Shown here piece by piece: positions 54,855 through 64,000 of a DNA stretch of 64,000 nt (positions are counted from its first letter, which is position 1; every line of letters begins with the position of its first letter). The notes beneath the pieces were generated by a model. That model saw only the letters and a list, made by a program, of their open reading frames with translations. It was not told the origin of the DNA and did no database searches. Made by a program: the position numbers and the translations under genes. The stretch comes from Ditylenchus dipsaci (Eukaryota > Nematoda > Chromadorea > Rhabditida > Anguinidae), in contig SADC01001311.1 in the NCBI GenBank assembly GCA_004194705.1, forward strand, positions 310,001 to 374,000, given 5' to 3'.

Positions 54855-57486
54855 ATGCTAGCTGCTGAAGAGCTAACCAAGGTAATTTACATTATAATAT
54901 TTAATTTTTTTGATTCATAGCATATTATATGACGATTTCAGGATGGTGGAGTTGTCAAGACTATCATCAAACCAGGCCAGCCTGAGCATGGCACACCCCT
55001 GAAAGGAGACACAGTGTTTGTGCACTATGTGGGCACACTCAAGGAGACGGGCGAAAAGTTTGACTCTAGCCGCGACAGAAATGAGCCCTTCAAATTCAAC
55101 CTTGGAACAGGCAAAGTGATCAAAGGCTGGGATGTGGGTGTTGCCACTATGCACAAGGGCGAGGTGGCTGACTTGCAGTGCACTGCTAAATATGCTTATG
55201 GAGCCAGTGGATCACCCCCTAAGATCCCTGGGGGAGCTACTCTCATATTCAATGTAGAGCTGTTGATTGGGAAGGAGAAGATATTAGTCCTGACCGCGAC
55301 AGTGCCATTACAAAGTCTATAATTGTAAAAGGAGAGGAGGATAATTGCCCATCTGAAACTGCTAAGGTCAAAGGTAGGTTTTAGATTTTGCGGGTTTTCA
55401 AGGATCACTGTTTGAGGATTATGGTCCTTAGAGGCTATCTTTTGGGCTATACATGCCAAACTTGGGATTTTATTTTATTAAATTTAATTGTAAATATTTA
55501 GTGCACGCGGTGGGTCAGCACAATGGCCGCACTTTCTATGACAAGGAGATCGAGTACATTCTTGGGAAGCACTGGATCAGCAACTCCCAGACGGAGTTGA
55601 TAGAGCTTTGCGCAGAGTAAACAAAGGCGAGAAATGTAAGAAAAGTTTTGGGCTTGACAAAGTTATGTTAACTTTTAATAAATTTTAGGCAAGGTTGTGC
55701 TTAAGGGTAATACCTTTAATTACGGCTCGCATGCTCCCAAGAATTTGACTTGCCTGTCAATGCTGATGTCACTTTCACTTTGTTTTTGAAAGACTTTGAA
55801 AAGGTAGTTCTTTCGCAATCCTGACCATTTCACCGAAAGTTTTAAAGATAAAAAATTCTCTAAAGTGTAAAATTGAAAACTAACTTAAATTTAGGGGTGT
55901 AAAGCTTAAGCTTTTTGTTTAATATTTTTAATTTGGTTTAAAGAGTTTTTTAAATGACTATGCTCATCGTGGTCTGGTGATCCCCCGTCAATTCAAAAAA
56001 ATTTTCTAATCATTGATCTTCTGTTCAGATTTTTTAACTTGCTTCTAACAAAACTACACCTAAAAATAAATTTTGTTAGGAACCAAGTTAAAAATCCGTA
56101 CAGAAATCCAACGATTAATAAAAATTTATAAATCGGCGGAAGAACATCAGATCACTTATAAAGGCTTGTCTTAAAAAGGCGGTAAATACGTTACTCTTAC
56201 ATAAATACATAAAATGTATTATATATTCTCGAACTTATCTATACAAGCAAATTTCAGCTAAAAGCTAGCTGGGAGCTGACTGATGCTGAGCGACTGGAGT
56301 TGGCTCAAGTTTCAAAAGATGTAATTTTTAAATAATAAATTTTGGTACTTATGGGTCATCGAATGGTATTTTTTAAATGTCTATTATCGTCCAAAAACAC
56401 TTATCATTTTTTGTTTAGTAAAGCGTTAGGCATCGGTGTCATCAAGATGTACTAGTGTTACATAGTTTACACTGTTTTAGAAAAAAAAGACACCGATAAC
56501 CATAAGAACCTAAATATTTTATAATTCTAAATATTTAAGCCATTTTTTAGCGTGGCACAAAGTTTTTGAATGAAGGAAAGCTTCAGCTTGCCTTGACCAA
56601 GTATTCTCACATTGCCACTTTGCTTGAGCACTCTAAGCCTCAAGAAACAGAAGAATTTGGCGAGAAGTTTGAAAACATGTTCATTGCTGGTCAGCTCAAT
56701 TGGTAAGACTGATAAACAAAGAGGAAAAACTTTTTCAATATTCATAGTTTAGTTCTCTAGTCAACTTAAAGATGAATGAAACAGCTGAGTGCATTAAGAA
56801 CTGCGAAAAGGTTTTGGAAAAGAATCCCAAGCATGTGAAAGCCTTGTATCGCAAAGCTCAAGTAAGTTTCACCAGCTCAAGTTATTAAGCCTATTTAAAG
56901 AGACGGCTTCTCCGAGAAAGGTGTTGAGGATGAAAATTTTTGTTAAAAGCCAGATTGCAGTTTTCGGCCCTTTCTAGAAAGAGGTTTTTGTTGGCCTTAG
57001 CCCCCCTGTTTTGTAATTTTTTTAGAATTAGGCGAGGGTAGGTTGGCGTATGTTAGGATGGACTCTAGCATATCTTAAGATCATGTTTATGTTCGCCAAT
57101 CTTTGCCTAATGTTAGCCTAAAAATGAAATAAAGACAACAAGGGGTCAAAGAAAAACACCGCTTTTGTTGGATAACCCGGTTCTTAAAAAAAGGGAACGA
57201 ACTCATTGTAATTTCCTTTTTGAAACCTTTAGCAACACATTTTTTTACTAAAAAAATTGTTATTCTGACCATCTTCACGCCTAAAAAATATGGTTTAGCT
57301 CTTCAACAGCGAAAAGATTATGACGAAGCTATCAGTGTCTACCATAAAGTCAGTGAATTGGACCCAGACAGCAAAGCTGCCCTACAACAAATCGCTGCTT
57401 GCAAAGAGGCACTAGCTCAAATAAAACTCAAGGAGCGAAAGTGCTTTGCTGGCATGTTCGACAAAATGGCCAAACAGAGCGCTTGA
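54855..57486 (+). CDS. FKBP-type prolyl isomerase with TPR domain (FKBP4/5-like)
   Basis: Exons: 54,855-54,881; 54,942-55,373; 55,502-55,635; 55,689-55,803; 56,258-56,320; 56,551-56,702; 56,761-56,861; last exon to 57,486. Domain 1 (VFVHYVGTLKETGEKFDSSR; KVIKGWDVGV; AYGASGSPP; IPGGATLIFNVEL) keeps the FKBP12 Tyr26, Phe36, Asp37, Arg42, Phe46, Trp59, Tyr82 and Phe99 positions, so should be an active FK506-binding isomerase. DISPDRDSAITKSIIVKG leads to a degenerate second FKBP domain, then three TPRs (FLNEGKLQLALTKYSHI; LKMNETAECIKNCEKVLEKN; DYDEAISVYHKVSELDPDSK) that usually bind the Hsp90 tail. Three one-base losses break the frame (about 55,262, 55,600 and 55,741), each in or by a T run, plus an unclear join at 56,702/56,761. 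Protein text on both sides is well conserved. Confidence 0.9.
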
Positions 57487-58136
57487 ACATTCTCACTAAG
57501 CCAAAAAATACTTGTCAATTTTGATATTTTTTCCTCATTTGTGGTTGTTACGTTTTCTGTTGTTGGTGGTTGTTGTTTTGACTGCAATCAATCTGTTTTC
57601 TATTTATTGTTTGTCTTTTTTTTCTTGCAATAAACATGTGTACTCTTTTTTATTATTGCCAGAAAAAAAATATTGGCATAAGCCAAAGACTTAAAAGCGC
57701 TTAAGGGCAATGGTAACTGAAAGAAACAGAAAAAGAGCGTTAATCAAGCTGTCAAACTGCTTCTAATAGTTTTTCCTTGGTTTGTTTTAAAAATTCTGAA
57801 AAAGCCCTTGCTCTGAAAAGGCCTCCTGACTGTGAGAGCCTGAATCTTAGCCGAGTGCAAAAATTTTGCATTGTTTATTGCTTTGAACTGAACTCCTACG
57901 AGCTCTACCAAGTCTGCTTTTTCAATTTTACATTTTTATCCAAAAATTTCAAAATCGACCTAAAATTCTTTCCGAAATTAGGGGTTTGAATAAAAAGGCC
58001 CTCAAGGGTCTTTTCATAAGAATCCCATGAGAATCCATCCCATAAGCTATAAGTAACACCTTTCTCTGTACTAATCTTTTTCAGAAAAGCATCACTTTAT
58101 TCCAGTTTTAACAATAAAATTAGGCAGCGGTAATTT
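57487..58136. other. 3' region of the FKBP gene and spacer
   Basis: AATAAACATG at about 57,629 may be the polyadenylation signal of the FKBP gene, and AATAAAA at 58,113 (or its complement) lies near the end of the minus-strand gene. The plus frame at 57,777-57,989 has no recognisable features. Confidence 0.4.
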
Positions 58137-58738
58137 CTAGACTTGTTTATTCTTCTCTATCTCTTCTCTATCACTTGTTCTAGTAATCATCTTCAACGAC
58201 CACAACTCTGCAATAAGCACAAAAACATGGGGTTTGGGCGCAGAAGATGATTCACTCCGAAAAGGCAGTCCTTCCCCGTACAATTGAGTGAACCCTTTTT
58301 CCAGTTTAGATCCATACTGCCGATTGTTGTAGTCCTGCATTTCGCGTCTGTACCTATGAATCTTTGATCTCTCGGTAGTACTAGCTGTTCTAGCAACTCC
58401 GTCATCAATGATCACATCTCCCTAAACACTTAAAGTTGGTTGGAAAAGGCAAAAAATTGTGAAATTGCCTGATATTTGCATCTGGACTGGGAAGTGTAAC
58501 TGCCCAAATTTATGATGCGATTGCTATAGTCTCCGAGTCTATTGTTGTCAAGGAGTCTCGAGCAGGAGAGCCAGCACTCCCGTAATTGATTTCCCTAGTG
58601 AATCCAGTCTCGGGACTGTAGCATGTGGTCACACATTTCTTTTCTGTTATTGTAGTTTAAATAGTTAGGGTCGTAGAGGATGGCCGCTGTGCAAATGTAA
58701 AATGTACAACACAGAAATAGGAGCCAAAAGACTTGCAT
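58137..58738 (-). CDS. Putative secreted protein with in-frame stop
   Basis: ATG at 58,738 begins MQVFWLLFLCCTFYICTAA, a convincing signal peptide. It continues ILYDPNYLNYNNRKEMCDHM to a TAG at 58,597-58,595. The same frame then stays open: QLRECWLSCSRLLDNNRLGD, YSNRIINLGSYTSQSRCKYQ. A second exon (58,421-58,137) reads GDVIIDDGVARTASTTERSK and REMQDYNNRQYGSKLEKGF to TAG. The donor would be GC (CAG/GCAATT at about 58,468) or lies elsewhere. DYNNR/NYNNR motifs recur in both exons. TATA-like TATATATTATAT lies about 25 bases upstream of the start on the minus strand. It is either a pseudogene with one nonsense change or a short secreted peptide. Family unknown. Confidence 0.5.
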
Positions 58739-58759
58739 AAGAGTGTGAGAGAGAGACGT

Positions 58760-59327
58760 ATATATTATATCGGTACAGATATCGGTCTTTTAAGTGTAAA
58801 AATCCTGAAAAATATTTCACTATAAGGAAATTGATTTTTTTGACTCATCATTAAAGAAAAGCCCAAAATACACAAGGTACACCTGCACAAATAATAACGC
58901 AATTTTTTTAATTTTGCTAAATTGTTGTCTTTCAAAGCGAAATTTTTCTATTGATCTCCGTGTCTATTACCAGTCGCAGTCATTTGTTATGAATCGCAGA
59001 GAATTTATGAAGCAGACAAAATTTTATTGATGTGCTTATTTGTCTAGATTCAAAAACATATTTAAAAAAACGAATAAAATAACGCAAAAGACTTAAGCGT
59101 GCTTTGTGCGAGTGTCTTAATTCTATTGTAAAAAGTTTAAAATCAAAAAACCCCCGCATAATTTGATTGAACCATAAAGTCAGCCACTCAAAAATTTCCT
59201 CATGAATTAGTTATAGTCTGGAAAGACAATTAAAAAAATCACGTACTTTTAAAAGGTTTTAAAAGTTTGAGCTAAGTGAATTTCACATTAAATTTTAATA
59301 GTAGTCGATAGTTAAGTAATCTATCTA
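58760..59327. other. AT-rich spacer
   Basis: No coding, RNA or clear repeat is seen. Confidence 0.4.
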
Positions 59328-59329
59328 TA

Positions 59330-59749
59330 CAGTCGACTCTCGATATAAGATACACCCTCAAGTTCGTTCCCACCTTGGTCCGACACATTTTTTAACTCGA
59401 TTTTCTAAAATGTTTGCCGAATTTGATTCGGCAGTCTAGTCGGAAATATCGCAAGGATTCAGATTTGGCCGATAGTTTCTGAAAAAGCTGAAACTTTTGC
59501 CAGTAAGATTCGCGGCTCTCGATATAAGATACCACTTTTCAAGATTTAGGGTATCTTATATCGAGAGCCGCGGTCTTACTGGCGAAAGTTTCAGCTTTTT
59601 CAGAAACGATCGGCAAAATCTGAATCCTTGCGATATTTCCGACTAGACTGACCAATCAAATTTGGCAAAACATTTTAGAAATGAGGTTAAAAAGTGTCGA
59701 CCCAAGGTGGGAACGAACTTGAAGGGTATCTTATATCGGGAGTCGACTG
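59330..59749. mobile_element. Mariner-type foldback, CAGTCGACTCTCGATATAAG
   Basis: The ends are CAGTCGACTCTCGATATAAG and TTATATCGGGAGTCGACTG with TA duplicated (59,328-59,329; 59,750-59,751). Inner arms include GTCGGAAATATCGCAAGGAT and ATCCTTGCGATATTTCCGAC, related to the 21.6 and 52.9 kb elements, plus GCGGCTCTCGATATAAGATA pairs at the centre. Confidence 0.95.
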
Positions 59750-59761
59750 TATAATGTCTTT

Positions 59762-60050
59762 TTGGGGGCGTAATCGTTTTGCCAATGAAACTTTTGCCAA
59801 TGAGATTACTTCGCCAATGGTATGTTTTCACGAATAGCTTCTTTTCTCAAGTACTTTGTCCGCCTTGTCCGTCAAGTTACCACTCATTTTGTAGCTCATC
59901 TCACTGGTAACAAATTGATTGGTATTTTGACGGACAAAGTACTTGAGAAAAGAAGCTATTCGTGAAAACATACCATTGGCGAAGTGATCTCATTGTCAAA
60001 AAGATGCCATTACCAAAATGATCTCATTGACGAAACGAGAATGCCTCCTT
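59762..60050. mobile_element. Foldback, GCCAATGGTATGTTTTC family
   Basis: Arms TTCGCCAATGGTATGTTTTC and GAAAACATACCATTGGCGAA, then AGTACTTTGTCCG / CGGACAAAGTACT, around a TACCACTCATTTTGTAGCTC core. Copies or remnants lie at 7.83, 20.47 and 24.40 kb. Confidence 0.85.
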
Positions 60051-61413
60051 TTTTGAATGTTTTCTTCTCGCGGGTGTCAAACTCGTCGAAAGGCGAAATC
60101 GACATTGGCGATCTGTCATTGAGCATTTATGAGTAAGGTGAGGTTCGACACTTTTTTATTCCAAATTTAGTTTTTTTTGGTCTTTCGTCTGTTTTTTTTT
60201 ATCAATCTGGTCCAAAAAGTTGCAAGAATTCCGATTTTGTCATTAATTTTTTGAAATTACGCTATAGGTCCATTAACTTACTAAAACATGTCAATTTCAT
60301 AAAAACCACTAGGTTAATGTAAAAATCGACGGCGAATCGAAAAACTAAATACATCATGAGAATTTTGAAGAAAAATTCTATCTTATGGTCAGCCGGAAAG
60401 TTTTTCCATCAAGAAATCTCAGAGAAAAAGACATTTGAAGTTGTCAAGTTGGCTCTGCCAAACGCTAATTCATATTTGTTTTTGCTGAAACTTTTCTTAT
60501 TTCTTATGCAATTGGGTAACTTTTTATCAATCGATAGAGCGATTCCTGTCAATCCAGTGCTCTAAAATATTTATATATATGACACACATAAGTATAGGTT
60601 ACAAACAGGAATACAAAGTTAAGAAAACATAATCAAAAAACCAAAAAATTCAATCGTTTTCGAATATTTTGTCTCGACAAGTCTTTCGACGTGTTTGACA
60701 CCTCGTGTCCTGGGTTGAGTTTCCTAAACTGAGTATAAGAGCAAAAAACTTTCTAAACGCTTTTTTATTAATTTTATAACAAATAATGTCGTCTAACGTT
60801 ACACTGCTCTCTATGCGTTGTTCTGAATGCACTGTGACGGCGACTTTTTGTGAAAGCGTGAATTTTTCACGTTTGTATTTGAATAAATCTGATTGTGAGT
60901 TCCAAATTTTTGTTTATCTACTCAACAGCACTATACGACCATTAACAAAAATTACTTTTTAACCAAATTCTCCGGAAAAGTGATTGGCACATAAAAACCA
61001 ACATTCACGACTGGGTCTATTATTATTGGCAGTGTTAAAATGTTCTTTTTAACATCCTGTGTGTTCAACAATTAATTAAAATTTGTGCATTTGTCTATCA
61101 GTCACATTTAAGCAATATTGTCATGTGCCAATCACAATGCTATGTTTCGCATAACTAATAAAATGATTTCTGTCTGTACAAGCCTCTTCCCCTCCCCGTC
61201 TTATCTCTGCTGGTAGAGGCACACAGAGAAGTGGGGTAGCTCATGTCTGTTCTATCTCTTTTTGCCAGACGCTCTTCAAAGACTGTTTACAATCTTCTCA
61301 CTTCACCAAGGGTCCAAAGAGCGTAGATGATAAGTAAGGGGTGGGAGGAGGGTAGGCAAATTGCCCAGCAAACCATCATATTTCAGTCAGTTGAGCAAAA
61401 ACAATCTTTCGAA
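60051..61413. other. Upstream region of the kinase gene
   Basis: No gene is recognised. The plus frame at 60,356-60,565 lacks features. A TATTTCAG acceptor at 61,380-61,387 lies 26 bases before the chosen kinase start codon, so the 5' UTR is probably spliced. Confidence 0.4.
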
Positions 61414-64000
61414 ATGGCCGTTCATGTGTGTGAGGATGTTAGCAAAAAAGTGCTTCTAGAACAACAGCAACCCGTCATATCTGATGACACAATCAAGAGT
61501 TATCTTATCCACGCCGTATCTCTATTTAGGCAAGTCTTTAACCACCCAAAAATCATAATTTCAAAATCAATAAAAAACAATGTTTAATCCAATTAGTAGA
61601 CTGCGAAAGAAATTTTGTGTGAAAGGTAAACAAAAAGAGCAATTGATCAAAAATTGAAATTTTTATTAATTTATTTCGCTATTCAGTCTAAAGTGTGTAT
61701 GTTTTGCAGGAGTATGTATAAAAATAATTCGAAAGCAAGCAGAAGTTCTCCGTCGTCGTCTCCCAGCAGTAGTTCAGAAGAAAGTAGTACATGTCCTGAA
61801 CGACCTGAAAGATGTTTTTGTGGCAAACACGCGTTTAGTGAGAAGGACTGTGTGTGGATCAAGGATAGACCCTTCTACTTGATGGAGGTGCTTGAGAGTG
61901 GGTCGTCAGGAAAGGTAGTTGTTATTTATTGGTTTAGATAAGGGTATTGATGGGTGTGTGTATGCAGGTGTATCACGCGACAGAGCCCAGCCACATGTGT
62001 GCAGCTATTAAGAAGGTGCCTTTAGCAGATGTGCATGATGACCAGATAGTGGAGTTGAAGAATGAAGTGAACATACTCCAAAGACTAGACAACTCTCCAT
62101 TTGTTGTCAAATATTTGGAAGGTTTGTGGTTACTTAGGCTGATATCAGTAAAGATATATTTTAACTTGACAAGTCACAGGTTCACAAGTCATTATAGCAA
62201 GTAATCAACAATGGGTGGTTCAGTATATTACTAGAAACTTGTCAATCTGTTTATCTAACAGAATTTTGGGCTAAATAAGTTTGAGTCTGTTATAAAAATG
62301 ATATAAACTGAAAATTAGGACATAAACACCAAAAAAGTACGGCAATTTCAAAAATAGTTCTTACTTCCAAGATCAAATAATTTTTTGCATTGAACAAGCT
62401 ATACATATAATGAAAGTATTTTGAAACAAAGTCGTCTGATAAGTTATTCTTCCATGTTGGCTCGCGGTGTTAACAACAAACGCTATAAATTAAGTTAGTG
62501 ACTGTAGGGAAAATACACGGAGAAGTACTGTGGTGGAAACATTTATCGGATATCTAAAAAATTGCATAAATCAATTAAAGGGTAAAAATAAAGATGTTTT
62601 GTTTATATTTGTCATAAAAGTTTATTTTTTAAACGTCGCAAAATATTTTAAATGAAAACCTAAAAAATATGGGTCTTTGCAAAACTTGTTCTAACTGTTG
62701 TCATTCTCAGCATAATTGACAAGAACGAGGTGCTTTGGATAGCAATGGAAGCCGGTCTCGAAGATATGCACACTCGTCTGCAGTTCTCTTTTGGAAGAAT
62801 GAAGTTTAATGTGATCATGCACTACTGGATCCAGATGCTCAGATGTGTGGACGCCATACACAAACGAGGTAGATCAAGTTTCCACTTTTTTGCTTTTTCC
62901 AAACATCTGCTCAAAATAGCGAGCATTTGTGTTGAAATTCATTTCACATCGCTTAAATCACTAGGCTGCAATGTTGCCAACCCAAGCAATTGGTGCAATT
63001 GACTTGCTGCTGGGTGCTAAAGGTATAGTACCCACTTCTACTTACTTACACTCAAAAAACGAGCGCAGAAGTAGTGAATTCAAAAGGCTATATCTTATTT
63101 TTGCCCAAAATTTTCCATTTATTTGGATCCCATGCTACCTTTCTTTTATTCTCTCTGTTCGATAAAAAGGTCTAAATTATATTTGCCCTCAGCTTTATAA
63201 TTGTACGGAAATTTGTGTTATTTTTGTAAGAATTCAAATGAGACAGGCAATAGTTAAACACATAAGCACACATTTTGAACTTGAGCATTATTGAATAATT
63301 TAGAGCATTATAAATTTCGCCTAGTTTACTTAGCAGTAAATTTTTCTCTGACAAGTAGCATGTCTTTTGTGAATAAAAAATTGGCTTATATTGAATCTTC
63401 GAAGCATAAAATAACAAAAGTTAGTACAAAACTTGTTTTTTTTAATTTCACGTTAAATGTCACTTTTGCAAATCTATGGAGAAAAATTATTACACAAAAA
63501 AAATTCTAAATTCAAAAAATCGGGATAGTGACTGTATAATCACACAGAGAGCAACAAGATATACAACAATTGGTGCAATTAACTTTGTACATTTGAAAAG
63601 GGCAACGAAGGGAGAGAATAAAAGATAGTATTAGTAGCTTCAAATCATTTTTCATACTCAAAAAAGATGCAGCTAATCAGAAGTGGCAACAACAAAATGT
63701 AGATGCCATCACAACATGCTACATTTTTTTCACTGTTTCTAGGAGTCATTCATTTGGATTTGAAGCCGGAAAATTTTGTGTTCTTTGGCAAGGAGGAGAG
63801 TGAGACTCTTAAAGTGATCGACTTCGGGTTTTCTAATGTGCTAGATGCAGATGGGAGTGTGTCCAAGGAGTGTTGCTTTGGAACAGCTGAACATATGAGC
63901 CCCGAACATATTGTGCCTGCAATGGATAGCAAGAGAAATTACAAAGTAGAACACATTTTTAGTTATTTATAGCTTGGGGGCTTCCAGCCTTACAGGGGAC
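61414..64000 (+). CDS. Mps1/TTK-like protein kinase, 3' end outside window
   Basis: Exons: 61,414-61,533; 61,600-61,625; 61,710-61,914; 61,968-62,121; 62,711-62,868; 63,743-63,945; 63,973 onward. The start AAATG GCC encodes MAVHVCEDVSKK. A Ser-rich segment (RSSPSSSPSSSSEESS) precedes the kinase domain. Kinase motifs: ESGSSGKVYHA (Gly loop), CAAIKK (Lys), ELKNEVNIL (helix C Glu), MEAGLEDMHTRL (hinge), HLDLKPENFV (catalytic loop), VIDFGFSN (DFG), FGTAEHMSPEHI (APE-like). HLDLKPEN in place of HRD and the GLEDM/LKPENF pattern fit Mps1/TTK, the spindle-checkpoint dual-specificity kinase. All key residues are present, so it should be active. The region before the kinase domain is only about 100 residues, far shorter than in human TTK (about 500), so kinetochore-targeting parts are lost or upstream. 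The 62,121/62,711 join is one base out. Other kinase families cannot be fully excluded. Confidence 0.8.
62122..62710. other. Long kinase intron
   Basis: 589 bp, AT-rich, with no repeat or gene seen. The next intron (62,869-63,742) is likewise featureless apart from a doubled CAATTGGTGCAATT at 62,984 and 63,568. Confidence 0.5.

Overview
This is eukaryotic, AT-rich DNA, almost certainly from a small invertebrate animal. Genes are split by short introns (about 45-60 bp, plus longer ones loaded with repeats). The recognisable proteins are animal-like: an Mps1/TTK-like kinase, a two-FKBP-domain plus TPR immunophilin, a double-MATH protein and a 14-3-3-like protein. Most of the non-genic DNA is foldback or MITE-type transposon sequence. 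Many intron acceptors read TTTAG or TTTTAG rather than the TTTTCAG typical of rhabditid nematodes, so I do not name a phylum. No prokaryotic operon, CRISPR array, rRNA or canonical tRNA gene is visible.

Layout. 0-4.5 kb: a nested transposon stack, then a four-membrane-span (4TM) gene. 4.5-11.9 kb: first copy of a large direct duplication carrying a 4TM gene and a 14-3-3-like gene. 11.9-13.4 kb: a broken Helitron. 13.6-16.9 kb: three large foldback elements, one holding a FLYWCH zinc-finger gene. 17.3-19.3 kb: an intact eight-exon gene of unknown function. 20.0-20.8 kb: two RRM fragments on opposite strands. 21.95-28.9 kb: second copy of the duplication. 31-35 kb, minus strand: a class IV aminotransferase gene preceded by a decayed P-loop sulfotransferase-like gene, the same two parts in the same order as a plant fusion protein. 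37.9-38.5 kb: a 4TM gene. 39.4-42 kb: the MATH gene. 42.5 kb: a Tyr/Asn/Gly-rich small gene. 45.4-48.2 kb and 53.3-53.9 kb: three more 4TM loci. 49.7-50.5, 52.4 and 54.2 kb: a Harbinger-like foldback family. 54.9-57.5 kb: the FKBP-TPR gene. 58.1-58.7 kb: a secreted-protein gene. 61.4-64 kb: the kinase, running off the window.

Two themes tie the window together. First, a dispersed 4TM family with a fixed exon plan (short first exon, phase-0 intron, TM1-TM2 exon ending in Asn, tiny phase-0 intron, TM3-TM4 exon) occurs at least seven times. Second, foldback transposons dominate. The duplication gives a before-and-after view of several insertions, and some foldbacks carry small protein-coding exons.

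Several conserved genes show single-base frame breaks in or near T or A runs, so either pseudogene decay or uncorrected sequencing error is possible. The eight-exon gene and the 4TM gene at 53.3 kb are fully in frame, so errors are not everywhere. All product calls rest on motif recognition by eye; no search was run.
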